Assembly (NCBI GenBank): GCA_963978545.1
Contig: OZ021725.1
Span: 4,537,093-4,601,092 of the forward strand
Direction of reading: 5' to 3'
DNA: 64,000 bases
Source: Linyphia triangularis
Lineage: Eukaryota; Arthropoda; Arachnida; Araneae; Linyphiidae
Notes under the pieces: generated by a model
Database searches by the model: none
What the model saw: only the letters and a program-made list of their open reading frames with translations
What the model was told of the DNA's origin: nothing
Translations under genes and position numbers: made by a program
Shown here: piece by piece, positions 12,850 to 27,710 of the stretch
How positions within the stretch are numbered: the stretch's first letter is position 1
Layout of the letters: the number at the start of each line of letters is the position of its first letter

Positions 12850-13310
12850 TTGTCCAACGTATATGTATACCTTAATCTCGGATTTCTTTCTTTCTCTGAG
12901 TACATCCACAAAGCACACCCTTCACTCTACATTCATTCCCTAGACCACCATCTGAAAAATTCCACTCACACGTCACATACCTCTTTTCGAAACGAACATT
13001 TCTTACCCACTCATATTTCCCTCTATCTATCCATATCTCGAAATTTCCTCACGGCACCAAATAAAAAAAGAACCCAAACCTCAACACTCCCCCCCAATTG
13101 CGAATACGAGTCTAGGAACCATTCCCGAAGTGGCATGAGCCTTGCAAAGCACGTTCTATCCGGATACATGAAGTACATTCCTGGAATACCCACTTTTTTT
13201 TTTAAGAATGCGACTTCATTCCTACCCAGTTGTCATAGAAGGCATCCCCATCGAAAGAATAGGGGGAAAAAAAGACACTGCAGGAGTAAGGTTAGATGCT
13301 GAGTAATAAG
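12850..13310 (+). other. C-rich unique block with a 150-codon open frame
   Basis: The plus strand is unusually rich in C and T and is open for 150 codons from an ATG-like region near 12850. The translation has no domain, no signal peptide and many Ser/His/Thr residues, as expected from a C/T-biased strand. I read it as non-coding single-copy DNA (possible exon, UTR or regulatory block). A real exon remains possible if RNA supports it. Confidence 0.3.
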
Positions 13311-13394
13311 TTGCCTTATAAGTCTTGAAAGATTGAGGAATAAGACGCTGCTTTAAATGAGACTTGTGCAGGGTCTTTCAGATTGGATAACTAA

Positions 13395-14058
13395 TAGACT
13401 GAGAGGCGACTGCAATTTTTGGACCCCATCGAACATCATTCTGATTTTTTTTATAGAAATTGGAGAAAAGTGAGTAGATTACGAATCCACTGGTCTGCCG
13501 TGGCAAAAATGGCCGAAACTGGTCGAAAATCGACTTTTAATAAGCTGAACTAAATCCAATTGCCAAATGAGCCATAACTTGCCAAATAATGAGCTTTTTT
13601 TTTTATTTGGTAACCCTCACTCTTTAATTATCAATTGAGAAGGTTGCAGACGATTCAGATATCTGGTGACGGTCTACTTGCATCTATTAAAAGGTAGCCA
13701 AGTTGGAAATAAACATTACGTCACGGATGACGTAACTGATGTCGCCAATTTGGCTTACTTTTAAAAGATACTAGTTTTCCAAGCCAGAGATCATAAATCA
13801 TTTGAGCTTTTTATCATTGAAAATCAAAATGCAGATTTACCAGACGAAAAAGTTTGTTCTTTTTTTGGCAAGTTACGACATATTTGGTATTCGGATTTTA
13901 GTTCAACTCATTCCAAGACGATTTTTTATCAGTTTCGGCCAATTTTGACACGGCAGACCAATGGATTCCTAATCCACTCACTTTTCTCCAATCTCTCTAA
14001 AAAAATTCAGAATGATGCTCGATGGGGTCCAAAAATTGTAGTCGCCTCTCGGACTATA
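13395..14058. mobile_element. Foldback element FB, copy 1
   Basis: The left end TAGACTGAGAGGCGACTGCA and the right end GTCGCCTCTCGGACTATA are inverted. The inverted match continues for roughly 190 bp on each side: GGACCCCATCGAACATCATT, the AGAAAAGTGAGTAGATTA block and GGCCGAAACTGG all recur on the other strand near the right end. The centre holds ACGTCACGGATGACGTAAC. Two further copies are at 39875 and 46184. There is no coding capacity. It belongs with long-inverted-repeat (foldback) MITEs. Confidence 0.88.
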
Positions 14059-14256
14059 ACTTAGAAATAATTAAAACGGTAACTAAACACCAATCCTTGT
14101 AAAATTTAAAAATGAGGAATGTTAAGACTCTGGAAGTTAATTTGCTTCTTACAATTTAAGGTATTCAGATTGATATCTTTGATCGCAAGATTAAAATTAT
14201 AGACCAGAATTAAATAATCGGCTTACGGCCGATGTTCAGTTCACCATGGACCTTAA

Positions 14257-15265
<1,009 letters not shown>

Positions 15266-15525
15266 TTAAGTCCAAGCCCATTTCAAAATTGATGTTTTTT
15301 ATTTGTGTATTATTATAATATTTTGAATTTTATTTTGGTTTTTAAAACATTGATACAACTGAAAAACATCAGCACACATCTCTTTTTATACAAGCAGAAG
15401 GAGCAAACGCATGCCCACAGAATGACTTTCCTGAGCAGGCCCAAACATTAAGCAGGGACGGACACCGGGCCATACTTTTGACCAATTGAAAACAATACCC
15501 TTGGGCTTAAGGTCCAGTATAATAA

Positions 15526-15722
15526 TCTTGAAACACTGAGAGCAGGAAGAAGAGACAAGTATACGGAGTCTCAAATACACAGGTTTGCTAAATTAGTTGG
15601 TGGAAGTTAGTTTGATGATGGCTATTGCCGATGAGAGCCTATTTCATTTGGATGGATTTCTCCATAAACAAAACTGGGGAAGTTAGGTTACTAAAAACCC
15701 GTCTGTAAATCTTGCAAAACTA
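15526..15722 (+). repeat. Dispersed repeat D2, copy 1
   Basis: The segment with CAGGTTTGCTAAATTAG, GATGGCTATTGCCGATGAGA and GGATTTCTCCATAAACAAAA aligns with 59148-59311, and its end (TCTTGCAAAACTA) resumes near 59598. A short reverse fragment is at 21388-21430. It is a dispersed repeat of unknown class; I see no terminal repeats or coding frame. Confidence 0.65.
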
Positions 15723-16170
15723 TTGCATTTTTCAAATGTGATTGTTTGGGCTGCATATCTAGTAAAGGTAATCCAGTAACTTATAGGACACTTTTTTAAG
15801 AGGGGAACAACTCTGTCGGCTAGATTCATATTTTATTACAATATGTTGCTGCATTTCAATATTGAAATCAATTTTGGAAAGCATTGTATTTATAATTCTA
15901 TACCTGTCCCTTCAACATACAACTTGTGTCTTCTTTCAGTATTTCACTTTCCCATTTCAAAGTTAGGATTCCTTTATAAAAGACACATAAGTTGCTCCTT
16001 GTAAAAATACAATCATATTTAGTTGATACTATTCTACATTTTTAAATAATTCACTACAAAACGAGCTAGCTGATTTTTACATTATGGTTCATTGAATAAA
16101 ATCGACATTCCTTGAACGTAACATAAATTTTATTTTAAAATAACTTGCCAAAAAATGTATATAAAAAAAC
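15723..16170. other. Unassigned sequence
   Basis: Mostly single-copy AT-rich DNA. CATTTCAAAGT(T)AGGATTCCTTT near 15954 resembles a stretch near 21558, so part of it may belong to another dispersed repeat. Confidence 0.3.
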
Positions 16171-18411
<2,241 letters not shown>

Positions 18412-18812
18412 CTACTAAAATACTAGCTAAAGTAATAACTAATGAAACAAATAACTTACTAAAAATAATATATTTTATATTTAAAAACAATTTACCACAA
18501 AAAAACGAGCTAATTGTTGAGTTGACAATTTGTTTCAGCATGATTCAGTAGTTTGTGACTTTCTGAAAAGAACGAATTTAACTTATTACAAGCATGATTA
18601 TTTTATATTTAAAACTTAATTTTATGTTTTTAAAAGCATAATAATATAACTCATATAAACAACATTTTTAATATAAATCCATTATATGCATTTTAAATAT
18701 CAAAAAAATTTATGTCAGTAAAAAGTACAGCAAACCAAGTTTCAAAATATATTTACTAAAAATGAACGTCACACTCACATCCACATATCTTTAATTTCTT
18801 ATGATTAAAACA
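18412..18812 (-). repeat. Second copy of the R1-containing duplication
   Basis: It matches 16171-16570 closely, from TAATAACTAATGAAACAAATAAC through CACATATCTTTAATTTCTTA. It includes the tail half of a reverse R1 (from about 18640). R1 then runs into the microsatellite at 18813-19271; the other half of R1 is missing beyond it, so the copy is truncated there. Confidence 0.8.
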
Positions 18813-19271
<459 letters not shown>

Positions 19272-19329
19272 ATTTGAAAAGAGAAATGTTCAATTGATAT
19301 AAAACGAAATAAAAAAATAAATAAAATGT

Positions 19330-19860
19330 AGTCAGACACCTTATGAGGCAACACACCCTCATCTCTTCCCACCTTATCTCAAAGAAGTTTCATCATTTCT
19401 CGTTCCGAGTGCGCACTCCCCATTCGCGCACCACCCTTCCCCTCGTCCCCTTGGGAAATCCCCCGGATTTGTCTCATGGAAGTGACTGATCCCCTCTTGG
19501 GACAGCATCTCTCTCCAGGAAAAGAAGGAAAAACAGAAGAAACGGGAGAAGAAAAAAAAATGAGGAAAATATACCTGGAGTTTCTTTTCTTCTTCTTCCT
19601 GATGTATTTCCCTTGGACTATCCTTTGTTCTTCTCTCCTGGCAGATCTTGATGATGGGTTGTCTCTTCTTTTTGGTTGGTCTTTTTTATTGCCCACCTTT
19701 TTGCTGCAATATGCTGTTAGCCTCTGTTTCGTGTGATCTTCCAGAGGTGCTTTTGATGTTAACTCTCATTTCACGGGAAATTACAAGGGGGCTTCTTTTT
19801 TCTTGGACGTGCACCCTATTTAGGAAGATTAGGAGGAGAGAATGATTTGGGACTAGGATA
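19330..19860. other. GC-richer single-copy block with open frames on both strands
   Basis: This block is clearly richer in G and C than its surroundings. It is open for 105 codons on the minus strand (19379-19696) and 86 on the plus strand (19476-19736). The minus product is Arg/Lys/Ser-rich with no domain I recognise; the plus product is Phe/Leu-rich. Neither has a convincing start context or splice structure. It could be an exon or UTR of an unseen gene, but the sequence alone does not show it. Confidence 0.3.
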
Positions 19861-19969
19861 GTAAACGATATTTTTTTGTCTTGATGCTTATGTGGTGGTT
19901 GAGAATCTTAATCTTAGATAAGTTGTAATATTTGCAATTATTCTAATATATACAATAGATCCAAGATGA

Positions 19970-21115
19970 GGGCTTATGTTTATAGTTTTAACGTATTACA
20001 GGGAGTTTCCTTAAGTTTAAAAACGTTTTGTTATTAAGTAAATACAACATTCAATAAGCTATATATTTTCTTATGTTTATAGTTGTGACGTATAACAAGG
20101 TGTTTCCATAAATTTAAAAACGTTGATTAATATTTAAATATCAGATTCAATGAACTAAACTTCTTCTTATGTTTATAGTTTTAACGTATTAGAAGGTATT
20201 CAGGACGTTGAAAATCATTGATTGTGATTTAAATATCAAATTAAGTAACTAATATATTGTTTTCTGTTTATAGTTGTGACGCATAACAGGGTGCTTCCAC
20301 AAGTTTAAAAACGTTGATTAATATTTAAATATCAGATTCAATAAACAATACTTCTTCTTATGTTTATAATTTTAACGTATTAGAAGGTATTCAGGAAGTT
20401 GAAAAACATTGATTGTGATTTAAATATCAAATTAAGTAACTAATATATTTTCTTATGTTTATAGTTGTGACGTATAACAGAGGGTGTTTCTATAAGTTTA
20501 AAAACGCTGATTGTTAATTAAATATCAAATTCAATAAATCATGTATTTTCTTATGTTTAATAGTTGTGACGTATAACAGGGTGTTTTCATAAATTTAAAA
20601 ACGTTGATTAATATTTAAATATCAGATTCAATAAATTTTTTATAATGTTTATAGTTTTAACATATTTGAAGGTATTTCAATAAGTTGAAAAGCATTGATT
20701 GTAATTTAAATATCGAATTAAATATACTACATATTTTCTTATGTTTATAGTTTTAACGTATAACAGAGTGTTTCCATAAGTATGAAAACTTCTATTGTTA
20801 ATTAAATATCAAATTCAAAAAACTATATATTTATTATGTTTATGGTTTTAACGTATAGCAGGATGTTTCCATAAACTTAAAAACGTTGATTGTTAATTAA
20901 ATATCAAATTCAAAAAACTATATATTTTCTTATGTGTATAGTTTTTACGTATAACAGAGTGTTTCCATAAGTTTGAAAACTTTGATTGTTTATTAAATAT
21001 CAAATTCAATAAACTATATATTTTCTTTTTAGTTTTAACGTATTACTGGATGTTTTCAGAAGTTTAAAAACACGAACGGTTAAATAAATATCAAAGGTAA
21101 TAAACTACATGTTTT
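19970..21115. repeat. Diverged 96-bp tandem array, about 12 copies
   Basis: ATGTTTATAG-type motifs recur at about 19976, 20073, 20169, 20265, 20360, 20455, 20553, 20644, 20741, 20836, 20932 and 21027, a mean spacing near 96 bp. Each unit contains the CGTATWACAGGGTGTTTCC block, AGTTTAAAAACGTTGATT, and AAATATCAAATTC. In the first six units the motif alternates between TTTTAACG and TTGTGACG, giving a 192-bp dimeric pattern. Later units are mostly TTTTAACG. Divergence between units is much higher than in the 108-bp satellite. Confidence 0.92.
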
Positions 21116-21621
21116 CATAGAGTTTATTTTGCCGAGACAAATCGTTTGTTGAATAGACCTATTCGGAATTTTAAATACACTGCATCACAAAATTAGTGAT
21201 GTTATTGAAATAAAGTTGATGTAAAATGGAATCTAAAAATAGCAGAAAGAGTTTATCACTTCGCTCATGAAAGAGTCTTATTATCACTTCACTGGATAGC
21301 TCAGGCCAAACTATCACTTTTGAAAAATGCAGTGGTTTGACAAGACACTCAGACGGGTTTTCAGCATCCCACATAGTTTTGTTTACTGTCAAATCCGTTC
21401 AAATTAAAATGGGCTCCATCGGTGAACCCTATGTATTCACCATCAAATTCATCCCTATCAATTGATTTTGCAAACTGATGGATTTAAAATTCCTTACCTA
21501 TATAATCCAACATCTCATGGTGTACTATTGCTCTCTCACTGTCTCTTTGTTACGTCATTTCAAAGTAGGGGATTCCTTTTTGAAAGACCCAGTAGCTACA
21601 ATAATTTACTTTAAAGATCTT
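21116..21621. other. Single-copy sequence with a D2 fragment
   Basis: Mostly unassigned. At 21388-21430 a stretch with AAATCCGTTCAAATTAAAAT and GGGCTCCATCGGTGAA is the reverse of part of the D2 repeat near 59230-59280. The 73-codon minus frame at 21171-21392 shows no family signal. Confidence 0.4.
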
Positions 21622-22866
21622 TTATAATGATATATTTCATACATAGATCTTTTGTACAAACGTATTTCATGCATATATCTTTTGTACAGACATATTTCAT
21701 ACATATATATTTTGTACGCAACATTTCATACAAAGATATTTTATAAAAACATATTTCATACATAAAACTTTTATACAGACATATTTCATACATAAATCTT
21801 TCATATAGCCATATTACATGCATGGAACTTTTATACAGGGATATTTCATTCATAGTTATTGTTACGAATTTCTGTATATTTGTAAATATTTTGTAGAATT
21901 AATTATGTAAAAAGGAAAATGTATGTACATTTCGCATAAGGCAGTGAAAGAGTTTGTCTTTACTTCTCTTTCCTGCAATGTGTCTCTTAATGCCTAAAAA
22001 CAAGTTTTACAGAGATAATGTGGGAAGCTAGTTTTACAAAGAGAAGGCCATTTAACAGTATGGTTAATGGCAATCATTTAACCAAGTTGGCGACGGTTTT
22101 GACGACTAATTTTGGTTGCCAAATTTTGCGAGAAATCGCCAAATGTCACCAAACTTGGCGACCATTTGGTGAAACTTTGGGTCCCCATGTACCTGTATAG
22201 GCCTTTTCGACTGCGATCTGGAAAATTCTACAAATTTCTATCTCTAGAAGATTCTCGAAGGATTAGCTTTCGTATAAATGGCCAATAGAGCGGGTGATCG
22301 AGGAAGTTAGCTAGTTGTCTGTCAGCGAGCATTCAGAGTAGTTCCGAAAGTGAACTGTATTGCATTGTCTTGTGCGTCAATTTTAGCAGTTGTGTATCTA
22401 GTTTTTAACTGCTGTTTGTGCTCTAGTGTTATGTAAAGAGCTGTATTGAGTCTATTTGAAGGGGAAGTTCCATGAGTTGTAAAAGAATCTGCGAAGAGTT
22501 TCATCGGAATAAATTTTTTTATCTACTTTGGCTTCAAGTCTTTCGAACCCATCCACGCAACAACATATTATACAGACATATTTCATACATAGATCTTGTA
22601 CACAGACATATTTAATACATAGATGTTTTATACAGACATATTCCGCACATATATCTGTTATGCAGACAAATTTCATACATAGAACTTTTATATAGGTATA
22701 TTACAGTCACAGATCTTTTATACAGGCATATTTCATACATATAAGTTTTATATATGCATATTTCATACATAGATTTATTATACAGACAAATTTCATACAT
22801 AGATCTTTTATACAGACACATTTCATACATAGATCTTAAATAAAGACATATTTTATACAGCAACAA
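21622..22866. repeat. 30-bp minisatellite split by an LTR
   Basis: Units like TTTCATACATAGATCTTTTA plus TACAGACATA repeat every 30 bp at 21622-21859 (about 8 units) and again at 22563-22866 (about 10 units). The gap is exactly filled by a solo LTR. Because 30 is a multiple of 3, the minus strand is open through the array (Tyr-Glu-Ile-Cys-Leu-Tyr type repeats). This explains the 80-84 codon frames without any gene. Confidence 0.92.
21860..22562 (+). mobile_element. Solo LTR inserted in the 30-bp minisatellite
   Basis: It starts TGTTACGAATTTCTG and ends CCACGCAACA, matching the LTR at 3276-4057 throughout, but is about 80 bp shorter. It keeps the GCAATG/AAGGCAGT block, the TTGGCGA/TCGCCAA cluster (about 22085-22170) and an AATAAA near the end (22506-22511). 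The flanks (TTAT and ACAT) do not form a clean duplication, so post-insertion change or a recombined origin is possible. Confidence 0.85.
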
Positions 22867-23743
22867 TTTCCAAATTTCTAATAATTAATACTTTGTTATA
22901 AAATTAATCAGCAATACTCTTTTAATGCTGGAACTCCCCTACATTGGGCAAAATGTAACTGTATTAGTGATTAAAAAAATAATAACAATATTTTAGTTCG
23001 ATTGAGTTTTGAAATAAGTGTCCAATCAGAATCTGTATTTATTACTTATTTTTTCATTGACTTGCCTTAAAATAAAATTATAAACCTAATTTTTTTGTCT
23101 CAGAGATACATAATACTGATAGTCTTAAAGTTTGAGTCCCACTCGAAATATGCATACAGACTCTAGACAACATCTTAAGATTGTTTGAGAGTAGTGATAG
23201 CCTCGGGTATTTTAATAATTACAATCCATTGATTTTAAAACGAAGCATCTCCTTAACTCAAGTAAATTTGATCTTCTTAAAGAAAGTATTTTTATCTCAT
23301 TGCAATAATTAGTTTAAAGATAAAATACACACTTCAGCATGAAAGGAATAAAAATACATCACCCAGTGTAAACATTGTCGTCTTTTGAAAAGTGACGGAG
23401 AAAGCATTTACGTTTAATTGGTAAATGCCTTAAGTAGGTAATTTGAATTTGGTATTCCAATAAGTACCTTATAATTGCTGGTAATTATAAAATAATTTAA
23501 GTAAATACTTCAAAATCTATCCAGATGATCAGTTTTTATTTATTTTTTTTGAAAATATGATACTTCAGTGAAATTTTTAAGACGTTAAAATTAATTAGTT
23601 ACTCCCAAAAGACTATCTGTTGAAATTGAATGCTCTTTTTCCATTTTATTTGCATAAATTGGAAGTATGAATACCCTTACATATGAATTAACCAACATCC
23701 AAATAGTTACTGATATGTTGATTCATTACTTTCAGAAGTACCC
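22867..23743. other. AT-rich sequence, nothing recognised
   Basis: No frame or repeat structure that I can support. Confidence 0.35.
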
Positions 23744-23747
23744 TTAA

Positions 23748-24289
23748 AGGGATCCATTACCCAAAAAATAATTTTCTTCAATTGCATTACTAAAATTTAA
23801 ACTATAGTAATTTTGCATTGTGTTGATGGTAAGTAAACATAATTTAACCTACAAAAAATATTCTGAATAAATAATTTTTGATTAATTAAATTTTTTTTAA
23901 ACTTTTTTCGAAATGCTACTCTTTCCACAATTGTAAATATTTTTCCATCAAACTTTCACAATATATTTGTATTGTAATTGTTAACAGTAATTAGTTTGGA
24001 TTTGAAGATAAAAGCTATGGAAAAGGTTTTAATGTTTTTACACTAAAAAACAGCAGATAAACAACAGGGTTTTTTTTGTTTGGTTTTTTAGCGTGTTTTT
24101 TTTTTTTTTTTTTTTTTTTTTTCAAGTTTTCAACTTTTTAATTTGAAAAAAAAAATAAAAAATTAAAAATAACATAGCACACTTTATTTCATACTTATTT
24201 TTGTAAATTTTGTAAAGATAATCTCCAGATTATGTGATAAAAATGTAAAAATTTACATTTTCGTCATTTTTTGGGTGCCATGCCCCCAG
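23748..24289. mobile_element. TTAA-type element, family B
   Basis: The left end follows TTAA (23744-23747) and reads AGGGATCCATTACCCAAAAA. The right end reads TTTTTTGGGTGCCATGCCCC, its imperfect inverse, followed by TTCT where TTAA would be expected. The interior is AT-rich with a long T run at 24098-24122 and no coding frame. Assignment rests on the inverted ends and on resemblance to the ends at 32702-33275 and 61772-62763. Confidence 0.55.
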
Positions 24290-24293
24290 TTCT

Positions 24294-24985
24294 TAGTATT
24301 TTATGTAATTAAATTATCGTCCTTGTTTTAGTCTGAAGTAGTCTTTCAAAAATACTAGTTTTTCAAGTTGATTTCATTATTAAAATATATAGTATACGAT
24401 TATGAATATTTCTCAGAGAAAATGATGAAGCAGTTTTTACCAAATAAAAAACTATAATTTAGTTTTATTACACAAAATTTTCCGAAAAACAGCAAACTCA
24501 CTATCCAGCTTCATCTCAAGCTTCGATGCATACAACTTCGGATTCAGCGAAAATGCAGGCACATCGAAAGCATACAAAAGCTCTAATCTTTTCAAAACAG
24601 CGTCCAAAACTCTACTGATCCACGATTTCAAACGGAGGTCCTATTTGTAGGAGAGTGTGGGAACTTTCTTGATAAATTAGATGTTGTCCCGATGTCTCGA
24701 GATGTCCCGATTCAATTAGATGTTGCCATCTTTTCCTAATATGTATTATAGCAGTAACAAAAAATTGAACTTCTGAAGAAATACATAACTATTTACAATT
24801 ATATAAAACAAATTTGAATAATAAATACATGTATTATGATTCTCAATCTCATTTCCACAGATCGAAATTCACTTCTCAATACATATTTACTTTCATTTAC
24901 CCATTTGTTTACTATTGAAAGAATAGCATTCGGCAAAAAAAAAAAAAAAAAAAATCGATTTTTTTTTTTTTGCATTTATCTACGT
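24294..24985. other. Unassigned sequence with facing poly(A)/poly(T)
   Basis: Single-copy DNA. At 24935-24972 an A run of about 20 is followed by TCG and a T run of about 13, which can fold into a short hairpin. No gene is supported. Confidence 0.35.
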
Positions 24986-25461
24986 TTTGAAACATCCTGA
25001 TTTCAAAAAAGTGATCTAGAAAAAATTTCTGTCTGTGTGTGTATATGTTACACAGTGCTGACCGTTGTCAGCATGACTCCCGAACAAATTGACTTACGAT
25101 GTTCAAATTTGGTATGCAGTTTGATGGTGGCCATGGGACCTATCATTAAGGTTTTTATCAAAATCGCGCATGCTCATAGATAGCTAGCTGCCATTGAAAA
25201 AATCATGTTTTTCAATGATTGCTAAAAAACGGCTCTAACGATTTTGATAAAAATTGGTGTGGTAATGCCTCTTAAGGTGTTTTAAACGTTGCCACCTCCG
25301 AAATTCCCTTAAAAAGGCTTTAATGCCTTCAACACTGAGTTCTCTTTCCTTGAGCATACCTCATCAACGATCCTTTTTTCTTCTTTACTCAGTTTCACTT
25401 ACAAGAAAGGAAAATATAAGGATAATCAAAAAGTATATCGCCAAAAATCGCCACATTGACG

Positions 25462-25492
<31 letters not shown>

Positions 25493-25642
25493 TCCTTTCT
25501 TTTTTCTTTTTTAGCTCATTACAAGAATTATCGCAAAATATTTCCTCAAACTGGCCATTTTTTTCTAAATAAATGATGAAAATAAACAAACGGTAAATGA
25601 CACAAATCCACGTCATAGTTGTGCGATGTTCCTCACACCTAG
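24986..25642 (+). repeat. Dispersed repeat H, copy 1 (Helitron-like end)
   Basis: It aligns with 53575-54262 over several blocks: AACAAATTGAC, ATTAAGGTTTTTATCAAAATCG, AACGGCTCTAACGATTTTGAT, TAATGCCTCTTAAGG, GAGCAT..CATCAACGA, AAACTGGCCATTTTT and GTGCGATGTTCCTCACACC. A (T)n tract lies at the same internal place in both. The end TGTGCGATGTTCCTCACACC then CTAG has a short stem followed by CTAG, the pattern of a Helitron 3' end. This is tentative because the second copy reads CTTAG. Confidence 0.55.
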
Positions 25643-26067
25643 TTATAGTATGGGTTCAGCTCTCTCCATTACCAAATAAACTTTTCAATTTTAAAAGAAA
25701 ACTTCATAAACCAAATTTGTTCTTGATTTACTTACTTAGGTATATTAATAAAAACATCTCAAATATTAATTATAAAGAAGAAATAGGAGTTGCTTCAAGT
25801 TTTTTTATTATTCCAAGGAGAACCTATAGATACTCATTCACTTTCTTTAGTATTGGTTGCATTACGAAGTATTTGAAGGTGCACAGAACAAATACATTTG
25901 TTTTATTTATACAAAGTGCATATTTAATAATATCCCTTTAGTTTCACTATATATCTTCATTGGTTTTCTTTAACCTATGCTTGGAAACAAGAGCAAATCA
26001 TAGCACAAATTGTCACAGTGAGTTGTATTCATGATCGTAAAAAAATAATTTTTAAATAGTTTTGTGC

Positions 26068-26105
<38 letters not shown>

Positions 26106-27240
26106 AAAGTACAAATTATTTGTCCTTAGAGTGATTTAGACCAGAAGCAATTGTTGAGAATATTTTTGCATTGCAATATTCTCATTAAATTATATATTAC
26201 AGTTATTTTTATTTCAAGGTAGCATACAATTCAGTAGACTAAAATTAAGTTAAAATACGACAGCAAAACAACATATAACTGGTTACAAAACTTAAACTAA
26301 ACTCCCATTGCCTACGATAGTAGATATCTAAAGAAAAAAAGAAAAAGAAAAAAAAAAGAGAAAAGTTACTGTTAGCAGAATCTTTAAAAGCTCAGCCAGA
26401 AAAAGGCGTGATGTATGTAGTGTGACAATTTATTTTGCTACATGAAAAAAAACTTGATAACTTTTGAACCGGTGAAGAGATTCCGTTAAAACCTGGCGAT
26501 TGAATTCAGAGCATGTTGGATATTTTTAGCATGCACATTTTTTTGGTTGTTTATTTTCGGGTGAAAATGTCGAAATGTAGCATTTATTAATGGCAAGCAG
26601 ATCGGGCAAGTCCTAAATTAATTTTGGATAACTTTTAAAATTTGTATACTATTTTTAAACTCAATAGTTTTTAAAAACTTTATTTGTTATTTCATAATTT
26701 CTTAAATGTCAACCTGAATTTGTCTGCAAGTAATCTGCATGGCTACATAAGCTTTGGCTTTAAGGTTTATTTGGTAAGATTACATACAGTTTTGGTTTTG
26801 ATATTGTTTAGTGCATGAGCCACAAGTGAGCAATGACGCATCGAAACTCTTTAAAATTGTAGAATATCAAAGAATCCAGGAGATCTTACAAGAATAAAAT
26901 GCTCCAAATTTATGTCTCGAATGATAGTAAATCTTCATTAAAAGTTTTCAGACCTTGCATTAAGTAAAATTGAATGTATAATTCAATAATAAAAATGCTT
27001 AGGGGATAAGAAATTCAATATTTTTTAAAAAACACATCAAAATTGCTCACCAACTTTAGCAGTAAAATTTTATAAAATTTCATTCCGACAAAAACATGGA
27101 ACCACCTTTAGATACCCATTAAAAATGTTTTTTGAAAAAGATGTGAATTTTTTTCAGTGTTTTAAATTTTTTAATAGAATTGAAGACTAATTTTATAGGA
27201 AAAAACAAAACAAATCAATTAAACCTCTAAAATCCCTAAT
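25643..27240. other. Single-copy AT-rich sequence
   Basis: It holds a poly(A) run (26069-26102) and no supported gene. The 114-codon plus frame at 25597-25941 overlaps the end of repeat H and has no recognisable domain. Confidence 0.35.
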
Positions 27241-27252
27241 TGATGAGTTTTA

Positions 27253-27425
27253 GTTGGTTGTATTCAGATTATCTGGCGCCGTCAGCAACACGAGGGCTAT
27301 AATGCGCCGAAACATTCGTCATTAGACAAGCCAACATACATTTACAAACACCCATGCCTAACACGGTACTCGAACCCGCAACCTCGCGGTCTAGAAGCTA
27401 GCACACTAACCACTATACCGTTTGG
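27253..27425 (-). mobile_element. tRNA-derived SINE family S1, with 12-bp duplication
   Basis: On the minus strand it begins with a tRNA-like head: CCAAACGGTATAGTGGTTAG (A-box region) and then GCGGGTTCGAGTACC (B box). A unique body follows (GGCATGGGTGTTTGTAAATG to GACGGCGCCAGATAATCTGA) and the tail is CAACCAAC. TGATGAGTTTTA occurs immediately on both sides (27241-27252 and 27426-27437), a target duplication produced by reverse-transcription insertion. It would be transcribed by Pol III and has no protein-coding role. Six more copies are in the window. Confidence 0.95.
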
Positions 27426-27465
27426 TGATGAGTTTTATTTTGCCTCATAAACACGTTTCACTTTC

Positions 27466-27710
27466 TATACTAAACTTCAACTTAACTAGACATCACTTAG
27501 ACGGTAGATCGTGACAGTGCTCATAGGTATTTAATCCATTTTGGCGGCGTGAAAGCATAATGTTCGCCAAACCACAACCCTGTAGAGAACAAAAAGCTGC
27601 AAGGTTTGGCGAGAATTACGTCTTCACTCCGCCAAAATGGATTAAATACCAATGAGCACTGTCACGATCTACCGTTTAAGTGATGTCTAGTTAAGTTGAA
27701 GTTTAGTATA
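27466..27710. mobile_element. Palindromic MITE M1, single copy
   Basis: The left arm TATACTAAACTTCAACTTAA continues through GGTAGATCGTGACAGTGCTC and TAATCCATTTTGGCGG. It is matched inverted to the right end TTAAGTTGAAGTTTAGTATA, with arms of about 95 bp. The small centre also pairs (CGCCAAACC with GGTTTGGCG). Nearly the whole 245 bp can fold on itself. The ends begin TATAC, compatible with a TA target. Related units occur in tandem at 45283-45981. Confidence 0.9.

Noticed and set aside
12850..13302. 150-codon Ser/His/Thr-rich frame as a gene
   Set aside because: Composition follows the C/T bias of the strand and no domain or conserved motif is visible. Kept only as an unassigned block.
21611..22866. 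Cys/Tyr/Met-rich repeat proteins on the minus strand
   Set aside because: The 30-bp minisatellite period is divisible by three, so any stop-free frame stays open. No start context, signal peptide or domain.
25597..25941. 114-codon frame as a gene
   Set aside because: Starts in the end of repeat H and continues in AT-rich DNA; no recognisable domain or splice context.
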